The notes under the pieces were generated by a model. It searched no databases, was not told the origin of the DNA, and worked only from the letters and a program-made list of their open reading frames with translations. A stretch of 64,000 bases of DNA from Emticicia aquatica (GTDB lineage: Bacteria; Bacteroidota; Bacteroidia; Cytophagales; Spirosomataceae), in assembly GCF_923079645.1 (NCBI RefSeq), contig NZ_CAKLPY010000002.1, positions 1,426,001 through 1,490,000 of the forward strand, read 5' to 3'. Below, one piece after another: positions 42,701 to 51,091 of the stretch (within the stretch, counting starts at the first letter, position 1; every line of letters begins with the position of its first letter). Made by a program: the position numbers and the translations under genes.

Positions 42701-43771
42701 TTAGATTCTTGATAAGATTTGTTCGCCCATTGCATCTGTTCCTAAAATCATATCTTTTGGCGTAGAAGCATCCGCAATATCTCCTGTGCGGAAACCTGCT
42801 TTCAAAGTAGCGTCAACAGCCGCAATAATTGCTTCAGATTCAGCTTTTAATCCAAATGAAATATCGAGCATCAAAGCAGCCGATAAAATTGAAGCCAATG
42901 GATTGGCAACACCTTTTCCAGTAATATCGTGAGCTGAACCATGAATTGGCTCGTAAACGCCTGTGCTGTCTCCGATTGAAGCCGAAGCGAGCATTCCCAT
43001 TGAACCAGCAATTTGTGATGCTTCGTCTGTCAAAATATCTCCGAAAAGATTTCCAGTTACAACAACATCAAATTTACGTGGGTCTTTAATCAAAAGCATG
43101 GCTGCCGCATCAACGAACTGGTGTGAAAGTTCAACTTCTGGATAATCTTTGGCTACTTCAAGAACCACTTCACGCCACAAACGGCTACTTTCGAGTACGT
43201 TTGCTTTATCGACTGACATCAATTTTTTACCACGAGTCATGGCTGCGTCAAATGCTTTTCTTGCAATACGCTCAACTTCATATTTGCTATAAATCATTGT
43301 ATCATAAGCAGTGTTTCCGCCGTCGATACGCTCACGTTTTCCGAAATAAACATCACCAGTTAATTCACGGAAAAATAAAATATCAGCTCCTCTTAATAAC
43401 TCAGGTTTGATGCTTGATGCTTCTAATAATTCATCAAAAAGTTTGATTGGACGAAGGTTTGCGTATAAGCCTAATTCTTTACGCATTTTCAATAAACCTT
43501 GCTCTGGACGAACTTTTGCCGAAGGGTCGTTATCGTATTTCGGATGACCAACCGCACCGAATAAAACAGCATCAGAAGCTTTCATTTTTACAAGAGTTTC
43601 TTCTGGAAGTGGGTCGCCAGTTGCTTCGATGGCAGCATGACCGATTAATGCTTCATCATAAGTAAATTCATGACCGAATTTTGCAGCGATTTTCTCTACT
43701 ACTTTTTTACCTACGGCAGTTACTTCCTGCCCGATTCCGTCACCTGGGACGATTAAGATATGTTTTTTCAT
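42701..43771 (-). CDS. leuB: 3-isopropylmalate dehydrogenase
   Basis: 356 residues. VPGDGIGQEVTAVGKKVVE at the N-terminus, the active-site loop REL-TGDVYFGKRE, substrate-binding LRPIKLF and the NAD-site GSAHDITGKGVANP are all present. It oxidises and decarboxylates 3-isopropylmalate in leucine synthesis, cytoplasmic. Last gene of the minus-strand leuC-leuD-synthase-leuB operon; an intrinsic terminator follows 16 bp after the stop. Secure. Confidence 0.96.
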   Translation of the reverse strand: MKKHILIVPGDGIGQEVTAVGKKVVEKIAAKFGHEFTYDEALIGHAAIEATGDPLPEETLVKMKASDAVLFGAVGHPKYDNDPSAKVRPEQGLLKMRKELGLYANLRPIKLFDELLEASSIKPELLRGADILFFRELTGDVYFGKRERIDGGNTAYDTMIYSKYEVERIARKAFDAAMTRGKKLMSVDKANVLESSRLWREVVLEVAKDYPEVELSHQFVDAAAMLLIKDPRKFDVVVTGNLFGDILTDEASQIAGSMGMLASASIGDSTGVYEPIHGSAHDITGKGVANPLASILSAALMLDISFGLKAESEAIIAAVDATLKAGFRTGDIADASTPKDMILGTDAMGEQILSRI

Positions 43772-43847
43772 GTTTTATTTGAATCACAGAGTCACAAAGC
43801 GACAAAGTGTTATTTTTTGAAATATAATTGAGATTAAAACTTTGTGT
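43772..43847 (-). repeat. leu operon spacer with CTTTGTGACTCTGTG-type words
   Basis: 76 bp between the synthase and leuB. Minus-strand words ACACTTTGTCGCTTTGTGAC and TCTGTGATTC, plus ACACAAAG at the other end, form a loose reiteration of CTTTGTG. No coding content or clear ribosome site pattern seen. Confidence 0.4.
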
Positions 43848-45362
43848 CTAATTTATCAAATTCAACATCTTTTGAGTTGCTTTGATTGCTGAAACTGTCT
43901 GGTCAGAATCTAATCCACGGGTTTTGAAACTTTTTGTTGGACTTTCCCAGGTAATTATGGTTTCACAAAGAGCATCGGTTTTTCCTCCTGGCGGAATTCT
44001 TACCGCATAATCGGTCAATGTTGGAAGAGCAATTTTCTTTTTTAGATAAATTTTCTTCAATGCATTCATGAAAGCATCGTATTGACCATCTCCTTGAGCG
44101 TTTTCTTCAAAAGTTTCTTCATCAATTTTCACCATCAATGTAACTGACGGTCGAAGGTTTTTTGAATGAGTCATTACGTAGTTTATTACCTGCACACGCT
44201 CTACAATTGCTTCACTATCAAGTACATCTGAGATAATATAAGGCAAATCTTCTTTGGTAACAACTTCTTTTCGATCGCCAAGTTCGATGATTCTTTGCGT
44301 TACTTTCTTGATTTCATCTTGTGAAAGCGTGATGCCAATTTCGTGTAGATTTTTCTCAATATTGGCTTTTCCAGAAGTTTTTCCGAGAGCATATTTTCGA
44401 GTTCTACCAAAACGTTCGGGCATCAAATCATTGAAATAGAGATTGTTTTTATTATCTCCATCAGCATGAATTCCAGCGGTTTGCGTAAAGACGTTTTCTC
44501 CGATAACAGGTTTATTGACAGGAATACTAAATCCAGAAAAAGATTCTACAATCTTGCTAACTGTATAAAGCGATTGCTCGACCACAGAAGTCGTTACGTC
44601 AGGAATGAAATCATTGATAACTGCAATCGTACTTGACAAAGGAGCATTTCCTGTGCGTTCGCCCATGCCATTTACAGTCAAATGTAGTCCTTGTACACCC
44701 GCTCGGATTGCTTCCATCACATTGGCTACGCCCAAATCGTAGTCGTTGTGGGCATGAAAATCAAAGTGTTGATTTGGGTATCGCTCTACAATCGAATACA
44801 GAAAGGTATAAGTTTCCTGTGGCGTGAGCACACCCAAGGTATCGGGTAATAAAACTCGCTCGATGGGTTGTGTTGAAAGAAAATCAAGAAAACGAAACAC
44901 ATACTCTTGTGAGTTACGCATGCCATTGCTCCAATCTTCGAGATAAACGTTGGTTTTTATACCTTTCGACTGAGCCAAAGCAATCACATTCGAGATTTCG
45001 CTAAAATGCTGTTCGGGTGTTTTCTTTAACTGATGAGTCAAATGATTCATTGAACCTTTGGTCAATAAATTCATCACTTTTGCTCCTGCCTGAATCATCC
45101 AATTAATTGAAGAATCCCCATCAACGAAAGTAAGAACTTCTACTTTATCAAGTAAATCATGCTCTTTTGCCCAATTGGTTATTTTCTGAACAGCCAATAA
45201 TTCGCCGTCAGAAACTCGTGCAGAAGCAACCTCGATTCTATCGACTTTTACTTCTGTGAGTAACATTTGGGCAATTGCCAACTTTTCGGTTGCAGAAAAA
45301 GACACTCCGCTGGTTTGTTCACCATCACGGAGTGTTGTATCCATTATTTCTATGTGTCGCAT
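43848..45362 (-). CDS. 2-isopropylmalate synthase / citramalate synthase-type enzyme
   Basis: 504 residues. The HMGL-like TIM barrel has IMDTTLRDGEQTSGVSFSA (catalytic Arg and metal Asp) and the HxH metal motif FDFHAHNDYDLGVANVMEAI. A C-terminal LeuA-type allosteric domain (~380-500) ends in AVRIPPGGKTDALCETIITW. Its sequence is the short LeuA2/CimA-like type rather than standard LeuA (about 515-570 with a different N-terminal start), so it could condense acetyl-CoA with pyruvate (isoleucine route) or with 2-oxoisovalerate (leucine). Its position inside the leu operon favours a leucine role, but this is unresolved. Confidence 0.85.
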   Translation of the reverse strand: MRHIEIMDTTLRDGEQTSGVSFSATEKLAIAQMLLTEVKVDRIEVASARVSDGELLAVQKITNWAKEHDLLDKVEVLTFVDGDSSINWMIQAGAKVMNLLTKGSMNHLTHQLKKTPEQHFSEISNVIALAQSKGIKTNVYLEDWSNGMRNSQEYVFRFLDFLSTQPIERVLLPDTLGVLTPQETYTFLYSIVERYPNQHFDFHAHNDYDLGVANVMEAIRAGVQGLHLTVNGMGERTGNAPLSSTIAVINDFIPDVTTSVVEQSLYTVSKIVESFSGFSIPVNKPVIGENVFTQTAGIHADGDNKNNLYFNDLMPERFGRTRKYALGKTSGKANIEKNLHEIGITLSQDEIKKVTQRIIELGDRKEVVTKEDLPYIISDVLDSEAIVERVQVINYVMTHSKNLRPSVTLMVKIDEETFEENAQGDGQYDAFMNALKKIYLKKKIALPTLTDYAVRIPPGGKTDALCETIITWESPTKSFKTRGLDSDQTVSAIKATQKMLNLIN

Positions 45363-45459
45363 CTTATGCTTTGAGCTTTAGGCTATAAGCAATAGGCAAT
45401 TGACTAAAAGCATCATTATAAAATGCATAAAGCATACAGCCTATAGCTTGTCGCTTTTT
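45363..45459 (-). repeat. leu operon spacer with GCTATAGGC / GCTTATAGCC words
   Basis: 97 bp between leuD and the synthase. On the minus strand it reads GACAAGCTATAGGCTG, TATGCTTTATGC, then TTGCCTATTGCTTATAGCC and TAAAGCTCAAAGC. The first and third blocks are partly inverted copies of one another. No gene. Confidence 0.45.
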
Positions 45460-46056
45460 TTAGTACAAACTTTTATCTGCAAAAGCGGCAATTTCGGCTT
45501 TCATTGACTGCAAATAATCAATGTCATCATAGCCATTAATCATGTTATTCTTTTTGTAGCCGTTAATTGCAAAGCTTTCTTGCTCACCAGTTGCTAAAAT
45601 AGTGATAGTTTGAGCAGGAAGGTCGATTTCAAGTTCTGTTTTTGGGTCTGCTTCAATTGCCGTGAAAATTTTGTGTAAAAAATCTTCACTTACTTGTACT
45701 GGTAAAATACCGATGTTTAAAGCATTTCCTTTGAAAATATCAGCAAAGAAACTCGAAACTACGCAACGAAAACCGTAATCGTAAATCGCCCAAGCAGCGT
45801 GTTCACGAGAAGAACCGCTACCAAAGTTACGGCCACCTACAAGGATTTTTCCAGAATAGATTGGGTTATTTAATACGAAATCTGCTTTCGGAGAATCGTC
45901 GTTGTTATAACGCCAGTCTCTGAATAAGTTTTTATCGAAATCTACTCTGCTTGTTGCTTTTAAGAAACGTGCAGGAATAATTTGGTCGGTATCCACATTT
46001 TCGATTGGCATCGGAACTGCGGTGCTTTTGAGTACTGTAAATTTATCGTATGCCAT
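45460..46056 (-). CDS. leuD: 3-isopropylmalate dehydratase small subunit
   Basis: 198 residues. [16 protein letters not shown] is the family start, and [20 protein letters not shown] is the flexible catalytic loop (S-x-R-E-H-A). It pairs with LeuC to form the aconitase-like enzyme that isomerises 2- to 3-isopropylmalate. 76 bp after leuC on the minus strand. Secure. Confidence 0.95.
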   Translation of the reverse strand: MAYDKFTVLKSTAVPMPIENVDTDQIIPARFLKATSRVDFDKNLFRDWRYNNDDSPKADFVLNNPIYSGKILVGGRNFGSGSSREHAAWAIYDYGFRCVVSSFFADIFKGNALNIGILPVQVSEDFLHKIFTAIEADPKTELEIDLPAQTITILATGEQESFAINGYKKNNMINGYDDIDYLQSMKAEIAAFADKSLY

Positions 46057-46132
46057 TTTATATGTCTTTATTTTTTACCACTAAGGCAGAATGTATCACA
46101 TAGGTTTTTGTTAGTGTCTTAGTGGTTGAGTT
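46057..46132 (-). repeat. leu operon spacer with 12-bp ACCACTAAG inverted repeat
   Basis: ACCACTAAGGCA (46077-46088) and TGTCTTAGTGGT (46115-46126) form 12-bp arms with one G-U across a 26-nt loop, in the leuC-leuD gap. The inner halves share CACTAA-type words. Confidence 0.5.
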
Positions 46133-47533
46133 TTATAAAAATTCTCTTGGGTCAGTAACTTTTCCAGTAACCGCTGCCGCTGCTGCAACCAACGGAGAAG
46201 CCAAAAGTGTTCTTGCACCAGGCCCTTGACGACCTTCAAAATTTCGGTTTGATGTTGAAACTGCGTATTTTCCTGCAGGAATTTTATCATCATTCATGGC
46301 CAAACACGCCGAACATCCTGGTTGACGCAATGCAAAACCTGCTTCGGTCAAAATATCCAAAATACCTTCTTCTTTGATTTGTGCCTCAACAATATGCGAA
46401 CCAGGAACTAACCAAGCTGTTACGTTATCAGCTTTTTTACGTCCTTTTACGATTGATGCAAAAGCACGGAAATCTTCGATACGACCATTTGTACAACTTC
46501 CTAAGAAAACATAATCAATTGGTTTACCGATGATTTGGTCATTTTCGGCAAAGCCCATGTAATTCAATGATTTTGCATAAGAAGCAGCACCATCAAGTAC
46601 GTTGGCAGCTTGAGGAATATTTTGAGAAATACCAGTTCCAAGACCTGGGTTTGTACCGTAAGTAATTTGTGGTTCAATTTCAGAAGCATCAAAAGTATAT
46701 TCTATATCGAAAACTGTACCTTCATCGGTTTTGAGTGTTTTCCAGTATGCCAAAGCTCTTTCCCAAGCCTCGCCTTTTGGAGCTTGCTCTCTGCCTTTTA
46801 AGTAAGCGAAAGTAGTTTCGTCAGGAGCAATCATGCCACCTCTTGCACCCATTTCGATTGACATATTACAAACTGTCATACGTCCTTCCATGCTCATATT
46901 TTCAAAAACATCGCCAGCGTATTCACAGAAATAACCAGTTGCACCTGCTGCCGAAAGTTTTGAAATGATAAAAAGAGTAACGTCTTTTGGCAATACGCCT
47001 TTACCCAATTTACCATTAATATTTACACGCATTTTCTTTGGTTTTGGTTGCATGATACATTGCGAAGAAAGCACCATTTCTACCTCAGAAGTACCAATTC
47101 CGAAAGCAATTGCTCCGAAAGCACCGTGCGTAGAAGTATGCGAGTCACCACAAACGATGGTCATTCCAGGAAGAGTGATGCCATTTTCTGGCCCAACTAC
47201 GTGAACGATACCATTTTTTGCATGACCTAAACCCCAGTGAGAAATACCATATTTAGCCGAGTTAGTTTCCAAAGCTTTCAACTGATTAGCCGAAAGTGGG
47301 TCTTGAACTGGTAAATGCTGGTTGATTGTTGGCGTATTATGGTCGGCAGTAGCAAATGTACGATTTGGGAAAAGTACGCCTAAACCACGTCCTTCGAGGC
47401 CTAAAAAGGCAACTGGACTCGTTACTTCGTGAATGAAGTGGCGGTCAATAAGAAAAACATCGGGGCCGTCTTCGATTTTACGAACTACGTGGGCATCCCA
47501 TACTTTGTCAAATAATGATTTTGGTGCTGACAT
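46133..47533 (-). CDS. leuC: 3-isopropylmalate dehydratase large subunit
   Basis: 466 residues. The three 4Fe-4S ligand cysteines lie in [14 protein letters not shown] and [14 protein letters not shown], and the substrate loop is [20 protein letters not shown]. It is the large (iron-sulfur) subunit of isopropylmalate isomerase, cytoplasmic. First gene of the leu operon. Its 5' region (47534-47632) contains a REP palindrome and no TAnnTTTG box, so the operon promoter is not evident; transcription may enter from the RAYT gene or from an unrecognised promoter. Confidence 0.96.
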   Translation of the reverse strand: MSAPKSLFDKVWDAHVVRKIEDGPDVFLIDRHFIHEVTSPVAFLGLEGRGLGVLFPNRTFATADHNTPTINQHLPVQDPLSANQLKALETNSAKYGISHWGLGHAKNGIVHVVGPENGITLPGMTIVCGDSHTSTHGAFGAIAFGIGTSEVEMVLSSQCIMQPKPKKMRVNINGKLGKGVLPKDVTLFIISKLSAAGATGYFCEYAGDVFENMSMEGRMTVCNMSIEMGARGGMIAPDETTFAYLKGREQAPKGEAWERALAYWKTLKTDEGTVFDIEYTFDASEIEPQITYGTNPGLGTGISQNIPQAANVLDGAASYAKSLNYMGFAENDQIIGKPIDYVFLGSCTNGRIEDFRAFASIVKGRKKADNVTAWLVPGSHIVEAQIKEEGILDILTEAGFALRQPGCSACLAMNDDKIPAGKYAVSTSNRNFEGRQGPGARTLLASPLVAAAAAVTGKVTDPREFL

Positions 47534-47576
47534 ATTAATTTAATTGTTTTAATGCGATTTGTATGTTTGTTCTGCC

Positions 47577-47619
47577 GTAGAGACGTTGCCCCAATGGAAT
47601 CGCATTGCAACGTCTCTAC
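47577..47619. repeat. REP palindrome, copy 1 (between RAYT and leuC)
   Basis: Perfect 13-bp arms GTAGAGACGTTGC (47577-47589) and GCAACGTCTCTAC (47607-47619), 17-nt loop ending ATT. Lies 14 bp after the RAYT stop. Same arms as copy 2; it differs by a 14-bp insertion in the loop. Confidence 0.88.
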
Positions 47620-47632
47620 CAACCAACCGTCT

Positions 47633-48238
47633 TTATTCGGGTTTCATTTCCTCTCCAAAAAATTTATCTTCTTCCCAATTCAAAGGATTATTGAGAATGT
47701 ATTGGCTAATTGTATTAAAAGCCTCGTCATCACGAATAATATTGTCCCAAAAACGTGTTTGCCATTCAAAATTCAATGTCGGAAATGCCGAATGAATGTG
47801 TTTGGTACAAATTGATTTGTATGACCGAACAATGGTTGAAATCGACCCAGATTTTGGTGATATTTTTTGATAAAATTCGTTTTTGTTCTCGGTAGAGACG
47901 TTGCATTGCAACGTCTCTACGGGGTCGATTATGTCAACAGGTTCAATATTTTCATAAAAACCATTTTTATTCAAAATCAAAACACCATGAATATGATTCG
48001 GCATTACCACAAATTCACCCAATTCAACAAATGGGAAATGTTTTGGGATTTCATACCAAAAGCCCTGCACAATCGCACCAACGGTCGATAACTTCATTTT
48101 GCCTTTTTCACATTCTCCTAAAAAGTACTGTCGATTTTTAGTACAAATTGTAATAAAATATGCCCCATTTGTGCAGTAATCCCAATTGGGATGTCTTGCC
48201 GAAGGAATGCGATATTTATTTTGGAATTTGTCCGCCAT
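47633..48238 (-). CDS. REP-associated tyrosine transposase (RAYT, Y1-type)
   Basis: 201 residues. It belongs to the IS200-like HUH family. The pair of metal-binding histidines is in MPNHIHGVLIL (His82, His84). The N-terminal YFITICTKNRQYFLGE and the C-terminal SQYILNNP with candidate catalytic Tyr180 match RAYTs. These enzymes cut single-stranded REP hairpins but usually sit alone rather than in an insertion sequence. Residues 107-116 (VETLQCNVST) are encoded by a REP palindrome inside the gene. Flanked by copy 1 downstream; no terminal repeats or target duplication seen. Appears intact. Confidence 0.9.
   Translation of the reverse strand: MADKFQNKYRIPSARHPNWDYCTNGAYFITICTKNRQYFLGECEKGKMKLSTVGAIVQGFWYEIPKHFPFVELGEFVVMPNHIHGVLILNKNGFYENIEPVDIIDPVETLQCNVSTENKNEFYQKISPKSGSISTIVRSYKSICTKHIHSAFPTLNFEWQTRFWDNIIRDDEAFNTISQYILNNPLNWEEDKFFGEEMKPE
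47892..47920. repeat. REP palindrome, copy 2 (inside the RAYT coding region)
   Basis: Perfect 13-bp arms GTAGAGACGTTGC (47892-47904) and complement (47908-47920), 3-nt loop ATT. In frame with the RAYT: the minus strand encodes VETLQCNVST (residues 107-116) between the HUH motif and SISTIVRSYKS. Confidence 0.9.
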
Positions 48239-48325
48239 CGGAGTTTGTGGTATAGACGGTGCAAAATTGAGTATAATAACCTAATAATGATTAACGAAAT
48301 ACGACCAAAAAATAGCGTTTTTGGT

Positions 48326-49168
48326 TTAATTAATTTTATTGGGCGTAAAACCGTATTTTTCTTTGAATGCTTTAATGAAGTGAGAAACGCTTTCGTAGCC
48401 TATTTCGAGGCTTATTTCAGAAACATTTTTTTGTGAATTTTGCAGAAGAAAAAATGCGTATTCGAGGCGTTTGTTTTTTATCCAAACCGCTGGAGATGTA
48501 TTAAATTGTACTTCAAAATCACGCTTAAATGCCGAGAGACTTCGTCCAGAAATGCGGGCTAATTCATTAATAGACAGTGGTTTGAGGTAATAATTTTCAA
48601 GAAAAAAGGATAAATCAACCTTTTGTCCTTGATAAATATTAAATAGGGTGATGCGGAATTGATTACTACGGTCGAGGTCGAGAAGATGCAACATCAATTC
48701 ATCAAATTTTAGTTTCAAGAATTGATTCAAAAGGTTGGTTCTAGCACTGAAAAATGGAATCAGCGAGTCAACGAAAATATCAAAGTTTCCGTTACTTTCT
48801 AAACTTAAAATTTGCTCAAATGAACTTTGGGTATAATCTTCAAATAGTGATAGATTTTGTGCTACAAACTCTTTCAATAATTTTTCTGGAAAGAAAAAAA
48901 CAAGGCTACGATAATTGCTATCAATTGATTCATTCATGGAATAACAGCCACGCTGAAAAAACAAAATCTGCCCTTTTTTTACATGAACATCTTGCGTAGG
49001 AGAAACAAACCTTTTTTCGCCTTCAAGCACATAAATAATGGCGTGTTCTTCAAAAAAAATCTCATTTCTTGGTGGATAAATATTATTTCGGTACGCCACA
49101 AAGGTCATGTCTTGAATCTTTAAAGATTCAAATTCCTGAGTATTTATCGAAGAAGGAACACGAAGCAT
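48326..49168 (-). CDS. AraC-family transcription regulator
   Basis: 280 residues. The N-terminal cupin-like sensor part (AIIYVLEGEKRFVSPTQDVH, KGQILFFQRGCYSMNES) is followed by two helix-turn-helix units in the last ~100 residues. The first includes LSINELARISGRSLSAFKRD, the second NVSEISLEIGYESVSHFIKA with the typical FxxxxGxxPxx end (FKEKYGFTPNKI). Ligand and targets unknown. Neighbours are the RAYT and the phosphorylase, neither an obvious target. Own -7 box upstream. It may regulate a distant locus. Confidence 0.88.
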   Translation of the reverse strand: MLRVPSSINTQEFESLKIQDMTFVAYRNNIYPPRNEIFFEEHAIIYVLEGEKRFVSPTQDVHVKKGQILFFQRGCYSMNESIDSNYRSLVFFFPEKLLKEFVAQNLSLFEDYTQSSFEQILSLESNGNFDIFVDSLIPFFSARTNLLNQFLKLKFDELMLHLLDLDRSNQFRITLFNIYQGQKVDLSFFLENYYLKPLSINELARISGRSLSAFKRDFEVQFNTSPAVWIKNKRLEYAFFLLQNSQKNVSEISLEIGYESVSHFIKAFKEKYGFTPNKIN

Positions 49169-49196
49169 AGCTGAAATCGTTTATTGCTATTTCGAC

Positions 49197-49204
49197 CAAA
49201 GATA
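49197..49204 (-). promoter_or_regulatory. -7 box of the AraC-type gene
   Basis: Minus-strand TATCTTTG (TAnnTTTG), 28 bp before the ATG at 49168. A TTTG word lies 24 bp further upstream (49232-49229). Confidence 0.5.
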
Positions 49205-49330
49205 CAAGAAAAAACAAAACTGTTACGGCAAACCACACAGGTTCTTACGAAAGATGATAATTTGATGAAAACCATAATTTATCAACTATCATAAAAACCT
49301 GTATCGGTCGTCATTATAATTATATGCTAA

Positions 49331-50986
49331 TTAATACACTTTTTCATAATATTCTGCGGCCATTCGGTCGGCATCGAAGAAGGCATTTACATCATTCATA
49401 CTTTGTAAAACCATTTTTTGCCAATCTTCTGGGCGGTCATAATAGGTTGGTAAAATCTTATTTTCGAGCATATCGAGCATATTGCTAATATCTACCATAT
49501 CACGCTCCCAATCAGGCGAATGAGGAGCATCTGGCACAACGAAGGAGTTTTGTTCGGTAGCAAATTCACAAACCCAACCATCAAAAGTTGAGAAATTGAG
49601 CGAACCATTCATTGCGGCAGTCATACCACTTGTTCCTGACGCTTCACGCGTAACAATTGGCGTATTCAGCCAAACATCCGAACCATCCTTGATGAGTTTA
49701 GACAAGTTCAATTCATGCCCTGTTAAGACAGCCATATTTGGGTAAAGGTGGCTCAAATAATACAATTGATTGAAATTATTAATTGCTCCGCCATCAAAAG
49801 GGTACGGTTTTCCTGCCCAAATAAACTGAATAGGATACTTGGTGTTTTTCATCAATCGGTCGAAACGCTCACGGTCACGAGTCAATAAATCAGGGCGTTT
49901 ATATGCTGCAAAACGTCTTGCCCAAATGATTGTCAATACTTCGGGTTTGAAAAGTTTACCCGCTTGGTCAGCAACGGTTTTGAAGAGTACTTCTTTCAAT
50001 TCTTTTTTGCGGGAAGTAATCGTTTTTACATCGCCTTTTTTGCGAGCTTTTTCCAAAACTTCATCAGCCCAATAAAGGTTGTTTTGAGCGTTTGTCACAT
50101 GCGTAATTTCACAAATGCCTGTATAATCTCCCCACATTTTGCGAGAAACATCGCCATGAAGTTTCGATACGGCATTGGCTTTTCGACTTAAACGTAAAGC
50201 AACCAACGAATGATTGAAAACATTATCGGTGATTCCCGAAATTTTACGAACTTCATTCATCGGTACGCCCGCAAAGAAATTCATATTTTCGAGCATATTA
50301 ATATCATGTTTCTCATTACCAGCCTCTTCGGGCGTATGAGTCGTAAAAACCAAATGTTTCTTTACTTCCGCTACTTTACCAAACTTTTTATACAAATGAA
50401 AAGCACCAGAAAGAGCATGGGCTTCATTAAAATGATAAACGTCGGGTTCGTAGCCAATTTTATCCAAGAAAGTTGTTCCACCAATACCCAAAATCATACA
50501 TTGAGCTACTTTTATTGAAGCATCAGCATCGTATAAATGATACGAAAGAGACCTTGCCCAATTATCATTTCCATCGGTATCGGTGGTCAGAAAAAACATC
50601 GGAACTGTGCCAAATGTAGTCGAAGGCAAGAAATAAGTAGCCACCCAAACGGCTCGATTTTGTATGTTAATTTGGAAACGAACGCCAGTATCCTGCAAAA
50701 AACTATACATTTTCTCACGAAACTGCACGGCCATACTATTGTCGGTATTGCGAACTTGGTCGTAATAACCAAATTTCCAAAGAATACCGATTCCGACAAG
50801 GTTTTGTTTGAGTTGATACGCACTTCTCATGTGCGAGCCAGCCAAAAATCCAAGTCCGCCAGAATAGGTTTTGAGAGCTTGGTCAATGGCAAATTCCATT
50901 GAGAAATAAACGGCTGATTTCTTAAATTTTGGGGCAAAAGAATACGGATGAGCAAATTGCTCAGGGAGGTTTTTCATTTTTATCAT
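49331..50986 (-). CDS. Short alpha-glucan phosphorylase family protein (GT35-like)
   Basis: 551 residues. GGLGFLAGSHMRSAYQ near residue 43, EPDVYHFNEAHALSGAFHLY, RRFAAYKRPDLLTRD and EASGTSGMTAAMNGSLN are GT35 landmarks. It should release glucose-1-phosphate from alpha-glucans. Where classical enzymes have Met-Lys (the Lys holds PLP) this reads Met-Thr (Thr456), which calls PLP-dependent activity into question. Two ATGs, 50986 and 50977; the -7 box at 51003-51010 leaves a very short leader and slightly favours 50977. Related to other 550-residue Bacteroidota phosphorylases. Confidence 0.82.
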   Translation of the reverse strand: MIKMKNLPEQFAHPYSFAPKFKKSAVYFSMEFAIDQALKTYSGGLGFLAGSHMRSAYQLKQNLVGIGILWKFGYYDQVRNTDNSMAVQFREKMYSFLQDTGVRFQINIQNRAVWVATYFLPSTTFGTVPMFFLTTDTDGNDNWARSLSYHLYDADASIKVAQCMILGIGGTTFLDKIGYEPDVYHFNEAHALSGAFHLYKKFGKVAEVKKHLVFTTHTPEEAGNEKHDINMLENMNFFAGVPMNEVRKISGITDNVFNHSLVALRLSRKANAVSKLHGDVSRKMWGDYTGICEITHVTNAQNNLYWADEVLEKARKKGDVKTITSRKKELKEVLFKTVADQAGKLFKPEVLTIIWARRFAAYKRPDLLTRDRERFDRLMKNTKYPIQFIWAGKPYPFDGGAINNFNQLYYLSHLYPNMAVLTGHELNLSKLIKDGSDVWLNTPIVTREASGTSGMTAAMNGSLNFSTFDGWVCEFATEQNSFVVPDAPHSPDWERDMVDISNMLDMLENKILPTYYDRPEDWQKMVLQSMNDVNAFFDADRMAAEYYEKVY

Positions 50987-51002
50987 AGGTTATTTTCTAT
51001 GA

Positions 51003-51010
51003 CAAAAGTA
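51003..51010 (-). promoter_or_regulatory. -7 box of the phosphorylase gene
   Basis: Minus-strand TACTTTTG (TAnnTTTG), 17 bp before the first ATG; no -33 TTG seen. Confidence 0.45.
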
Positions 51011-51091
51011 GAGAAAATTCTGAATTTACGAGTTAAGAATTATTTTTTACGAATGAAATGAACCTAAAATTAGGCCTTTGGCTCCGCTCGG

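Noticed and set aside
47552..47815. Open frame on the plus strand opposite the RAYT and leuC gap
   Set aside because: It runs antisense to the RAYT, includes a REP palindrome, and has no family signature.
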